Positions 1 to 5,778 of a stretch of 5,778 bases of DNA are shown piece by piece; position 1 is the first letter of the stretch, and every line of letters starts with the position of its first letter. The notes under the pieces are model-generated. The model ran no database searches. It was not told the DNA's origin and worked only from the letters and a program-made list of their open reading frames with translations. This stretch comes from an uncultured Lachnospiraceae bacterium (GTDB taxonomy: Bacteria; Bacillota; Clostridia; Lachnospirales; Lachnospiraceae), in contig CALZHV010000137.1 in the NCBI GenBank assembly GCA_945787485.1, positions 1 to 5,778 on the forward strand. Direction: 5' to 3'. The position numbers were made by a program, and so were the translations under genes.

Positions 1-324
1 ATATGATACTGCACCGAATTTCTCCAGCGTTTCTTTTTTTACCGATAATATTTTAATTTTTGCTTGATTTGCATATGTTACATATGCTTCATCTAACACT
101 GCTGATGCACCCGGTACATTAACTAATGTTGATGATATCATACCTCCTGTGCATGATTCCGCCGTAGATATTTTCATATTATTATCAGCTAAATATTGAA
201 CCAGCTTTTCTTCTATCGGTTTTTCTTCTACCAGCTTTTCTTCTGTTAATTTTTCTTCTGTCAACTTTTCTTCTGTCAATTTTTCTTCTGAAAGCTTTTC
301 TTTTGCCAACTTTTCTACCAACAT
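1..324 (-). CDS. CinA C-terminal domain / PncC-like protein with a pentapeptide-repeat N-terminus (3' end outside window)
   Basis: The reading frame is open from an ATG at 324 to the window edge: 108 codons with no stop. Residues 43-108 match the start of the CinA C-terminal domain. The hallmark is STAESCTGG (residues 53-61), followed by LVNVPGAS (67-74), YVTYANQAK (81-89) and KFGAVS (102-107). In the family this domain is an NMN deamidase (PncC), which recycles nicotinamide mononucleotide to nicotinate mononucleotide. It occurs alone or fused behind a MoaB-like domain. Here no MoaB-like domain precedes it. Instead residues 3-42 are eight pentapeptide repeats, mostly E-E-K-L-T or E-E-K-L-V. 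No signal peptide or membrane segment is visible, so a cytoplasmic location is expected. Start choice: AGGAG at 336-340 lies 11 bases upstream. The position next to pgsA matches the pgsA-cinA-recA order of Bacillota, so recA may follow beyond the window. Family assignment is confident; activity is uncertain because the visible core is diverged and the rest of the domain is not seen. Confidence 0.9.
   Translation of the reverse strand, partial: MLVEKLAKEKLSEEKLTEEKLTEEKLTEEKLVEEKPIEEKLVQYLADNNMKISTAESCTGGMISSTLVNVPGASAVLDEAYVTYANQAKIKILSVKKETLEKFGAVSY
199..318 (-). repeat. Eight tandem 15-bp units encoding E-E-K-L-x pentapeptides
   Basis: Read on the minus strand, eight in-frame 15-base units run from 318 to 199. 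They encode VEKLA, KEKLS, EEKLT, EEKLT, EEKLT, EEKLV, EEKPI and EEKLV. Units 3-8 all begin GAAGAAAA. The ninth base then alternates A/G from unit to unit, giving an overlying 30-base period. The coding strand is strongly purine-rich in the first nine bases of each unit. Because the unit is 15 bases, gain or loss of whole units would keep the frame. The encoded segment is highly charged, with one leucine every fifth residue, and is probably helical, with a break at the proline in unit 7. Known pentapeptide-repeat proteins (A[D/N]LXX) are a different family. Confidence 0.95.
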
Positions 325-335
325 TTTCTTTTTTG

Positions 336-340
336 CTCCT
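336..340 (-). promoter_or_regulatory. Ribosome binding site of the cinA-like gene
   Basis: AGGAG, within GTAAGGAGC on the minus strand, lies 11 bases before the ATG at 324. The spacing is slightly long, but this is the only good site close to the start. It supports translation beginning ahead of the repeat rather than at the domain itself. The Met at residue 50 has no suitable site upstream. Confidence 0.7.
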
Positions 341-360
341 TACTGTATTTTTACTATGTT

Positions 361-403
361 ATAAAACCCTCCTTACCGTTAGTTCCGATAAAGAGGGTTT
401 TTA
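361..403 (-). terminator. Hairpin between pgsA and the cinA-like gene, probable intrinsic terminator or attenuator
   Basis: An inverted repeat pairs 363-375 with 389-401: 13 pairs including one G-U wobble in the minus-strand RNA, around a 13-base loop. The core is CCCTC/GAGGG, flanked by AAAA on the 5' side and TTTT on the 3' side as read on the minus strand. The structure begins 14 bases after the pgsA stop. The U-run is short (TTTTAT) and the loop is large, so termination may be partial. Read on the plus strand the tail is longer (TTTTTATATTT), so it could also stop transcription arriving from the other side. It is the only terminator-like structure I found between genes, consistent with a boundary between the upstream operon and cinA. 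Confidence 0.65.
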
Positions 404-416
404 TATTTAAAGATTA

Positions 417-968
417 TTATTTTATATCAGATATAACATTTTTATTCTTTACAAGATAATCAATAAGAGAAACAATTGTAAGAATTAAAGAAGCATAAAT
501 TAATACATTCTCGATTATTACAATAATACCCGAATCAAAATATTCTCCAAAATTACATATCAGTACAATAATCATAATCATTTGAACTGCAGTTTTTACT
601 TTACCCCACCAACCTGCAGCAATAACAATTCCATTGTCCGAAGCTACAAGTCTGAATCCGCTTATAATAAACTCACGTGCAATTATTATAATAACTATCC
701 ATGCAGGAATTCTGTCAATTTCTATAAATGCAATCATAGCAGAACAAACAAGAAGCTTATCTGCGAGCGGATCCATAAATTTACCAAAATTTGTAACCAG
801 ATTTCTTTTTCTTGCTATTTTACCGTCAAGTGCATCAGTAAGACTTGCCACGGCAAATAATAAAAGGGCAATCCATTTTCCGTAAGGAATAGCTTCAACC
901 ATAAGCGCCACAAGGAAAAATGGTATAAGTATAACTCTTAAAATTGTAAGTTTATTCGGTAAATTCAT
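417..968 (-). CDS. pgsA: CDP-diacylglycerol--glycerol-3-phosphate 3-phosphatidyltransferase
   Basis: PgsA makes phosphatidylglycerophosphate from CDP-diacylglycerol and glycerol 3-phosphate at the cytoplasmic membrane, the committed step to phosphatidylglycerol and cardiolipin. The 183-residue length is typical. The CDP-alcohol phosphotransferase signature D-G-x2-A-R-x8-G-x3-D-x3-D is complete: D48, G49, A52, R53, G62, D66 and D70, with the additional upstream D45. These aspartates bind the divalent metal and CDP group in the family. Hydrophobic stretches at about 9-25, 31-44, 71-82, 88-104, 126-140 and 147-171 fit a multi-pass membrane protein. The N-terminal NLPNKLTILR is the classic start of PgsA. 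The ATG lies inside the end of rimO (17-base overlap), preceded by AGGAG nine bases upstream, so translation is probably coupled to rimO. Assignment to PgsA rather than another CDP-alcohol transferase rests on the N-terminus, the length and the rimO/cinA neighbourhood. Confidence 0.95.
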   Translation of the reverse strand: MNLPNKLTILRVILIPFFLVALMVEAIPYGKWIALLLFAVASLTDALDGKIARKRNLVTNFGKFMDPLADKLLVCSAMIAFIEIDRIPAWIVIIIIAREFIISGFRLVASDNGIVIAAGWWGKVKTAVQMIMIIVLICNFGEYFDSGIIVIIENVLIYASLILTIVSLIDYLVKNKNVISDIK

Positions 969-2301
969 CTTGTATCACTCCTATCAAATCATATGGTGCT
1001 GACTCTGTAATTTTTACTTCTACAATTGCACCCGAAATCAGTTCATAATTACATTGAACAAAAACAAGTCCGTCAACATTTGGCGCATCACGAAATGTCC
1101 TTCCTACATATACATCCTCCTCAGATGAATATCCTTCAATAATAACCTTCTGAACCGTTCCAACAAGCTCATCATTTTTATCATATGAAATATCCTGTTG
1201 TAATTCCATTATCTCATTTCGCCATCTGTCAGCAAGTTCTTCATCAACCTGGTTATCAAAATTATAAGCAGGTGTTCCTTCCTCTCTTGAATAGGTAAAC
1301 ACACCTAACCTGTCAAATTCATAAGTGTTTATAAATTCCATCAAGGATTGATGTTCTTCTTCCGTCTCACCCGGAAATCCTGTAATAAGCGACGTTCTAA
1401 ATGCCATATCAGGCACTTTTTTTCTAAACCTTTCAATAACATTTATTATAGATTGTTTGTCTGTCCTTCGCCCCATCCTTTTTAAGATAGAATCTTCACA
1501 ATGCTGTAGCGGCATGTCAATATAATGGCATAATTTTTTTTCTTCAGCAAACAAATCAATCAAATCATCAGTAATTTCTTCCGGATAACAATACATAAGT
1601 CGAATCCATTCAATACCATCAATTAAGGCAATTTCTTTTATCAAATCCACAAGTTTTTTCTCGCCATATAAATCCATACCATAACAAGTTGTTTCCTGAG
1701 CAACAAGAACCAACTCTTTTATACCTGATTTTGCCATATATTCGGCTTCTTTAATGAGTTTTTCCATAGGCACACTTCTGTATCTGCCTCTGATATGAGG
1801 AATTACGCAATAGGTACAATATTTATCACAGCCTTCAGCAATCTTTAAATAACCCATAAATGTTCCTGATGTAATTATTTTATTTGTATCGACTGTTGCA
1901 AGTCTGTTAATATCATCTGATTTGACTATTCTATTTTCACTATTATTTTCTTTCGCCTCAAGCTCTTTAATAACCTCTATTATTTTGTCAAAGCTGCTTG
2001 TTCCGACTATTGCATCCACTTCCGGCAATTCATCAAACATTTCATCCTTAAATCTCTGTGCAAGGCAACCTGTTGCAATTAAATATTTAAGATTCTTATC
2101 CTTGAGCTTAGACATCTCAATAATTGTATTAATGCTTTCTTCCATAGCATCTTTAATGAAACTGCATGTATTTACAATTATTATATCTGCCTCATTTTCG
2201 TCATTTGTAATATAATATCCGTTAGAATGTAATAAGCCAAGCATAGCCTCACTATCACATAAATTTTTATCGCATCCAAGCGAAACCATCAATATTTTCA
2301 T
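952..2301 (-). CDS. rimO: Ribosomal protein S12 (aspartate-C3) methylthiotransferase RimO
   Basis: RimO is a radical-SAM enzyme that adds a methylthio group to the conserved aspartate of ribosomal protein S12. The 449 residues show the full three-domain plan. The N-terminal methylthiotransferase domain (about 1-115) has cluster cysteines C10 (SLGCDKN), C46 (NTCSFI) and C79 (TGCLAQR). An acidic linker follows. The radical-SAM domain (about 145-375) has C158, C162 and C165 in GCDKYCTYC, then AQETTCYGMDLYG (201-213) and TGFPGETEEEH (307-317). The C-terminal TRAM domain (about 377-445) includes DAPNVDG (405-411). The LGCDKN-x-x-DSE start and the DAPxVDG motif favour RimO over the related tRNA enzymes MiaB and MtaB. 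The ATG overlaps the folD stop by one base (TAATG), with AGGA 11 bases upstream, which suggests translational coupling. A cysteine at position 15 stands where valine is usual. No frameshift or truncation is seen. Confidence 0.96.
   Translation of the reverse strand: MKILMVSLGCDKNLCDSEAMLGLLHSNGYYITNDENEADIIIVNTCSFIKDAMEESINTIIEMSKLKDKNLKYLIATGCLAQRFKDEMFDELPEVDAIVGTSSFDKIIEVIKELEAKENNSENRIVKSDDINRLATVDTNKIITSGTFMGYLKIAEGCDKYCTYCVIPHIRGRYRSVPMEKLIKEAEYMAKSGIKELVLVAQETTCYGMDLYGEKKLVDLIKEIALIDGIEWIRLMYCYPEEITDDLIDLFAEEKKLCHYIDMPLQHCEDSILKRMGRRTDKQSIINVIERFRKKVPDMAFRTSLITGFPGETEEEHQSLMEFINTYEFDRLGVFTYSREEGTPAYNFDNQVDEELADRWRNEIMELQQDISYDKNDELVGTVQKVIIEGYSSEEDVYVGRTFRDAPNVDGLVFVQCNYELISGAIVEVKITESAPYDLIGVIQDEFTE
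978..982 (-). promoter_or_regulatory. Ribosome binding site of pgsA inside rimO
   Basis: AGGAG on the minus strand, nine bases before the pgsA ATG at 968 and inside the last codons of rimO. It fixes the start that overlaps rimO by 17 bases and supports coupled translation. Confidence 0.8.
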
Positions 2302-3143
2302 TATTTATTAATTCCTGCTTCCACACAATTATTCATTAACATTGCTATTGTCATAGGGCCAACTCCACCGGGAACAGGCGTAATATATGAAGCTTTCTTT
2401 TCAACTGATTCAAAATCAACATCGCCACACAGCTTATTGTTTTCATCTCTGTGAATACCAACATCGATAACAACAGCTCCATCCTTTACATATGATTCAT
2501 CTATCATTTTTGGTTTTCCGATTGCAACCACAAGGATATCTGCTCTCTTACATACATCCTTTAAATCCTTTGTCTTTGAATGACAAACTGTCACTGTTCC
2601 GTTTTCACGAAGTAACATCATGCTCATAGGTTTTCCGACAATGTTACTTCTTCCGATTACTACACATTCCTTACCTGCAATTTCAATATTACTTCTCTTT
2701 AGAAGCTGAATAACACCTGCAGGAGTACATGATACAAAACCGTGCTGCCCAATGCTTAATGCTCCAACACTTGCCGGATGGAAACCGTCTACATCCTTTT
2801 TAGGAGATATGGACTTTATAATAGTATCTTCATTTATATGTTTTGGAACAGGAAGCTGAACCAAAATACCATCAACATCATTATCATTGTTCAATTTATC
2901 AATAATACCTATTAATTCTTCTTCTGTTGTTTCTTCCGGTAGTTCAAACGCAAGTGATTTTATTCCAATATATTCACAAGCTTTCTTTTTATTTCCGACA
3001 TAAACAGTTGATGCAGGGTCATTGCCAACCTGAATAACAGCAAGGCATATATCTTTTCCTTCTTCCTTTAATGTAGCAACCTTTGCTTTAAGTTCATCCT
3101 TTATCTGCTGGGAAATCATTTTTCCATCTATTAATTTTGCCAT
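2301..3143 (-). CDS. folD: Bifunctional methylenetetrahydrofolate dehydrogenase / methenyltetrahydrofolate cyclohydrolase
   Basis: FolD interconverts 10-formyl-, 5,10-methenyl- and 5,10-methylene-tetrahydrofolate in the cytoplasm, using NAD(P). The 280-residue length is normal. The catalytic-domain motif YVGNKKKAC (48-56) contains the expected catalytic lysine, K52 by alignment to the YVxxK pattern. VDGILVQLPVP (90-100) and PKKDVDGFHP (114-123) line the folate site. The Rossmann part carries VVIGRSNIVGKP (161-172), and the arginine-serine after the glycine fits NADP rather than NAD preference. The C-terminal PVPGGVGPMT (256-265) is the second family signature. The start has a strong AGGAGG six bases upstream. 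FolD follows fhs by 32 bases and takes the product of Fhs (10-formyl-THF) as its substrate, so the pair forms a formate-to-methylene-THF module. The stop codon shares its last base with the rimO start. No odd features seen. Confidence 0.97.
   Translation of the reverse strand: MAKLIDGKMISQQIKDELKAKVATLKEEGKDICLAVIQVGNDPASTVYVGNKKKACEYIGIKSLAFELPEETTEEELIGIIDKLNNDNDVDGILVQLPVPKHINEDTIIKSISPKKDVDGFHPASVGALSIGQHGFVSCTPAGVIQLLKRSNIEIAGKECVVIGRSNIVGKPMSMMLLRENGTVTVCHSKTKDLKDVCKRADILVVAIGKPKMIDESYVKDGAVVIDVGIHRDENNKLCGDVDFESVEKKASYITPVPGGVGPMTIAMLMNNCVEAGINK
2313..2316 (-). promoter_or_regulatory. Weak ribosome binding site of rimO within folD
   Basis: AGGA on the minus strand inside the last folD codons, 11 bases before the rimO ATG. 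It is weaker than the sites of the neighbouring genes. Together with the TAATG stop/start overlap it suggests that rimO translation depends partly on ribosomes finishing folD. Confidence 0.5.
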
Positions 3144-3149
3144 ATCTGT

Positions 3150-3155
3150 CCTCCT
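3150..3155 (-). promoter_or_regulatory. Ribosome binding site of folD
   Basis: A complete AGGAGG on the minus strand, six bases before the folD ATG. It is the strongest such site in the window and fixes the start. The remainder of the 32-base gap to fhs holds no hairpin or promoter that I can support. Confidence 0.85.
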
Positions 3156-3175
3156 GTTTTTAATAATTAGTAGTT

Positions 3176-4846
3176 TTAGAACAATCCGTTTGTAACTCCG
3201 TTTTCATCAACGTAAATGCGTTCCGCTGCCGGAACCTTTGGAAGTCCGGGCATTGTCATTATTGCGCCTGTTATTGCAACAACAAATCCCGCTCCGGCAC
3301 TTACATAAACCTCTCTTATATTTACCGTAAATCCTTCCGGACGTCCAAGCTTTGTAGCATCATCCGAAAGCGAATATTGATTTTTTGCCATACACACAGG
3401 CATGTTTCCAAATCCCATAGCTTCTATTTTTGCAATTGCCCTGTTTGCTTCAGCACTGTATGAAACATCCTTTGCTCCGTATATTTTTGTTGCTATTGTT
3501 GTAATTTTTTCTTTTATTGAAAGTGAATCTTCATACAATAATTTAAAGTTGCTTTCTTTCGTCTCCAATGTATTTAATACTGCATTTGCAAGCTCAATTC
3601 CGCCTTCTCCGCCTTTTTCCCAAACGTTTGCGAGTGCAAAATCACAATCATTCTTTTCACAGAATTCTTTTACAAAATCAAGCTCAGCCTGAGTATCAGA
3701 GACAAATCTGTTCAAAGTAACTACAACGGGCACTCCGTAAGTATGGAGATTTTCAATATGTTTTTCAAGGTTGACAATACCTTTCTTCAAAGCGTCTATA
3801 TTTTCCTCTCCAAGCTCTTCTTTCTTAACTCCACCATTATATTTAAGAGCTCTGACAGTCGCAACAAGAACAACAGCATCAGGCTTTAATCCGGCCATTC
3901 TGCATTTAATATCAAAGAATTTTTCCGCTCCGAGATCTGCTCCGAAACCGGCTTCTGTTACAACATAATCTGCAATCTTAAGAGCTGTTTTTGTTGCTCT
4001 TACCGAGTTGCATCCATGAGCTATGTTAGCAAAAGGACCGCCATGTACAAGTGCAGGTGTATGCTCAAGTGTCTGAATAACATTTGGTTTTATAGCATCT
4101 TTAAGAAGTGCTGTCATGGCTCCGACAGCATTTAAGTCTCCTGCTGTTACAGGTTCATTATCATAGTTATATGCAACAATTATATTTGCAAGTCTCTTCT
4201 TTAAATCATTAATATCATTTGCAAGACAAAGTATTGCCATGATTTCTGATGCAACAGTAATGACAAATCCATCCTGTCTTACTACACCATCACCTTTGTT
4301 TCCCATTCCTACAATAATGTTACGAAGTGCACGGTCATTCATATCAAGACATCTTTTAAATACAATCCTCTTTGTATCTATACGAAGTGCATTACCCTGA
4401 TGTATATGATTGTCCAAAAGTGCAGCAAGAAGGTTATTTGCTGATGTAATTGCATGAAAATCACCTGTGAAATGAAGATTTAAATCCTCCATAGGAACAA
4501 CCTGTGAATATCCGCCGCCTGCGGCACCACCTTTAATACCAAAGCAAGGTCCTAGTGAAGGCTCTCTTAATGCTATAACAGTCTTTTTACCAAGCTTGCT
4601 CATAGCCTGTCCTAAGCCTACTGTTACAGTTGTTTTACCTTCCCCGGCAGGAGTAGGATTTATTGCAGTAACAAGAATAAGCTTTCCGTTTGGATTGTCT
4701 TTAATTTTCTCCATATATTCATCTGAAAGCTTTGCTTTATATTTACCGTATAATTCTATGTCATCAGCTTCAATTCCGACTTTTTTTACTACATCTACAA
4801 TAGGCTCCATGACACAATCCTGTGCAATCTTAATATCTGATTTCAT
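3176..4846 (-). CDS. fhs: Formate--tetrahydrofolate ligase
   Basis: Fhs (10-formyltetrahydrofolate synthetase) uses ATP to join formate to tetrahydrofolate, giving 10-formyl-THF for purine synthesis, initiator-tRNA formylation and, in acetogens, the methyl branch of the Wood-Ljungdahl pathway. The 556 residues match the usual monofunctional enzyme. The nucleotide-binding loop is PTPAGEGKTT (64-73, K71). The first family signature follows at about 94-132, from REPSLGPCFGIKGG through FTGDFHAI. The C-terminus has the conserved AGAGF and MPGLPKVPAAE segments and ends in GLF. The start has AGGAG six bases upstream. The gene begins 18 bases after the ftsK stop, too close for its own promoter, so it is probably co-transcribed with ftsK. 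It precedes folD, the next enzyme in the pathway. Its presence shows that formate can serve as a one-carbon source, but does not by itself show that the organism is an acetogen. Confidence 0.98.
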   Translation of the reverse strand: MKSDIKIAQDCVMEPIVDVVKKVGIEADDIELYGKYKAKLSDEYMEKIKDNPNGKLILVTAINPTPAGEGKTTVTVGLGQAMSKLGKKTVIALREPSLGPCFGIKGGAAGGGYSQVVPMEDLNLHFTGDFHAITSANNLLAALLDNHIHQGNALRIDTKRIVFKRCLDMNDRALRNIIVGMGNKGDGVVRQDGFVITVASEIMAILCLANDINDLKKRLANIIVAYNYDNEPVTAGDLNAVGAMTALLKDAIKPNVIQTLEHTPALVHGGPFANIAHGCNSVRATKTALKIADYVVTEAGFGADLGAEKFFDIKCRMAGLKPDAVVLVATVRALKYNGGVKKEELGEENIDALKKGIVNLEKHIENLHTYGVPVVVTLNRFVSDTQAELDFVKEFCEKNDCDFALANVWEKGGEGGIELANAVLNTLETKESNFKLLYEDSLSIKEKITTIATKIYGAKDVSYSAEANRAIAKIEAMGFGNMPVCMAKNQYSLSDDATKLGRPEGFTVNIREVYVSAGAGFVVAITGAIMTMPGLPKVPAAERIYVDENGVTNGLF

Positions 4847-4852
4847 AATTAT

Positions 4853-4857
4853 CTCCT
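4853..4857 (-). promoter_or_regulatory. Ribosome binding site of fhs
   Basis: AGGAG within AAAAGGAGAT on the minus strand, six bases before the fhs ATG. It fills most of the 18-base gap after the ftsK stop. Confidence 0.85.
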
Positions 4858-4864
4858 TTTTATC

Positions 4865-5778
4865 TTATAGATTATTTTCAACATAATTTTCAAACTCTTC
4901 CTCAGTCATAAGTACCTTTCTTGGTTTTGTACCTTCTTCAGGACCTACAACTTCTGCTTCAGATAATTGATCCATAATTCTTGCGGCTCTGTTAAATCCA
5001 ATCTTGAATACACGCTGAAGCATACCAATTGAAGCTTTATCCTTGCTTATTATAAATTTGCCTGCTTCAACAAAATATTCATCATATTCAGAATCAGAAG
5101 CTCCTGAATTACCTGAGGCAGAACTGCTGTCTTTTGCACTTTCAATCTTTTCAGTAACTGAAGCATCATATTTAGCTTCACCTGTCTGTTCCTTTAAGAA
5201 CTCAACAACATTTACAATTTCTTCGTCAGATAAATATGCACCCTGAACTCTTATAGGCTTTGAATAACCTGTAAGATAGAATAACATGTCGCCATTTCCA
5301 AGAAGTTTTTCAGCACCAACCTGATCAAGGATTGTTCTTGAATCAATACCAGATGAAACCTTCATGGCAATACGTGAAGGCACATTTGCTTTTATTAATC
5401 CTGTTATAACATCAACAGAAGGTCTCTGAGTTGCAATAACCATATGTATCCCTGCAGCTCTTGCAAGCTGTGATAATCTTACTATAGCATCTTCAACTTC
5501 TCCATGAGCAACCATCATAAGATCGGCAAGCTCATCAACTATAATAACAATTTGTGGCAGCTTCTTAAGCTCTTCATTCCCCTGCTCACTACCTGTCACA
5601 CTCTTTACCTTTGCATTATAGCCTTCAAGATTACGTACATTATATTGAGCAAATTTATTATATCTGTCTGTCATTTCCATAACAGCCCAATTAAGCGCTC
5701 CTGCCGCTTTCTTAGGATCTGTTACAACAGGTATAAGCATATGTGGAATATCGTTATAAACCTTAAGTTCAACCTGTT
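4865..5778 (-). CDS. DNA translocase FtsK/SpoIIIE, C-terminal part (5' end outside window)
   Basis: FtsK/SpoIIIE proteins are membrane-anchored hexameric motors that pump chromosomal DNA through the division or sporulation septum. The window holds the last 303 complete codons. The frame is open through the window edge and reads VELKVYNDIPH before the internal ATG at 5740, so that ATG is not the start. Numbering from the first complete codon, residues 14-32 carry the conserved IPVVTDPKKA and ALNWAV blocks. The Walker B strand IVIIVDELADL is at 76-86 (D81, E82), and ATQRPSVDVITG at 115-126. The rest of the motor (GIDSRTILDQ, GNGDML) runs to about 195. A serine- and acid-rich linker (about 198-232) leads to the winged-helix gamma domain (about 233-290), which in the family reads polar octamers (KOPS/SRS) to set direction. 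Walker A, the linker and the membrane domain lie outside. FtsK and SpoIIIE cannot be told apart from this portion. Confidence 0.96.
   Translation of the reverse strand, partial: QVELKVYNDIPHMLIPVVTDPKKAAGALNWAVMEMTDRYNKFAQYNVRNLEGYNAKVKSVTGSEQGNEELKKLPQIVIIVDELADLMMVAHGEVEDAIVRLSQLARAAGIHMVIATQRPSVDVITGLIKANVPSRIAMKVSSGIDSRTILDQVGAEKLLGNGDMLFYLTGYSKPIRVQGAYLSDEEIVNVVEFLKEQTGEAKYDASVTEKIESAKDSSSASGNSGASDSEYDEYFVEAGKFIISKDKASIGMLQRVFKIGFNRAARIMDQLSEAEVVGPEEGTKPRKVLMTEEEFENYVENNL

Noticed and set aside
34..40. Run of seven A bases in the cinA coding strand as a frameshift site
   Set aside because: Translation stays in the CinA frame on both sides of the run, so there is no sign of a frameshift.
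142..177. Internal translation starts in the cinA-like gene (Met50, or the ATG after AGGAGGT)
   Set aside because: The AGGAGG lies immediately before its ATG, inside codons of the conserved TGG motif, leaving too little spacing and cutting the domain. Met50 has no binding site upstream.
199..318. CRISPR-like array
   Set aside because: The units are contiguous 15-base repeats without spacers and in frame with a coding sequence.
368..375. TAAGGAGG in the 3' arm of the hairpin as a ribosome binding site
   Set aside because: No start codon lies at a usable distance downstream, and the motif is paired within the stem.
582..860. Plus-strand open frames opposite pgsA (582-860 and 634-885)
   Set aside because: They lie antisense to a complete, well-recognised pgsA, overlap each other and show no recognisable domain.
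1922..2215. Hydrophobic 97-codon plus-strand frame opposite rimO
   Set aside because: The serine/isoleucine/leucine-rich composition is what the reverse complement of this AT-rich rimO coding region gives. RimO is intact on the other strand.
3402..4886. Plus-strand open frames opposite fhs (3402-3692, 3771-3968, 4596-4886)
   Set aside because: All are shadows of the fully conserved fhs gene and have no domain support.
5043..5246. Plus-strand frame opposite the ftsK linker and gamma domain
   Set aside because: It is antisense to a recognised domain, and its serine-rich composition mirrors the low-complexity linker.
4865..5740. The ATG at 5740 as the start of a complete 291-residue gene
   Set aside because: The frame continues upstream with conserved FtsK residues to the window edge and Walker A is missing, so this is an internal methionine.

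Overview
The window is AT-rich and every supportable gene lies on the minus strand, so the genes are read from high to low coordinates. The gene set (an FtsK/SpoIIIE translocase, separate fhs and folD, rimO, pgsA and a stand-alone CinA C-terminal-type protein), strong AGGAG-type ribosome binding sites, and the pgsA-to-cinA order known from Bacillota point to a low-GC Firmicute. The protein style suggests a Clostridia member, perhaps Lachnospiraceae. That placement is inference from gene order and sequence style, not a database match.

Layout in transcription order: the C-terminal part of a DNA translocase FtsK/SpoIIIE (4865-5778, 5' end outside the window); formate-tetrahydrofolate ligase fhs (3176-4846); bifunctional FolD (2301-3143); ribosomal protein S12 methylthiotransferase RimO (952-2301); phosphatidylglycerophosphate synthase PgsA (417-968); a 92-base gap with a hairpin that looks like a terminator or attenuator (361-403); and the first 108 codons of a CinA/PncC-family protein (1-324, 3' end outside the window).

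The first five genes look like one operon. Gaps are 18 and 32 bases, folD and rimO share one base (TAATG), and rimO and pgsA overlap by 17 bases. Fhs and FolD catalyse consecutive steps of the tetrahydrofolate one-carbon pathway, from formate to 10-formyl-, methenyl- and methylene-THF. The other genes are housekeeping functions: chromosome translocation, ribosome modification, phospholipid synthesis and, in the family, nucleotide-pool repair. The hairpin before cinA probably reduces or separates its expression from the upstream operon.

Most of the window is ordinary conserved housekeeping DNA. The unusual part is the 5' end of the cinA-like gene. Its start codon is followed by eight tandem 15-bp units encoding a pentapeptide of consensus E-E-K-L-[TV], placed directly before a recognisable CinA C-terminal domain. 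The last unit coincides with what looks like the natural beginning of the domain, which suggests that the extension grew by in-frame duplication. The domain itself departs from the usual family consensus at several positions.
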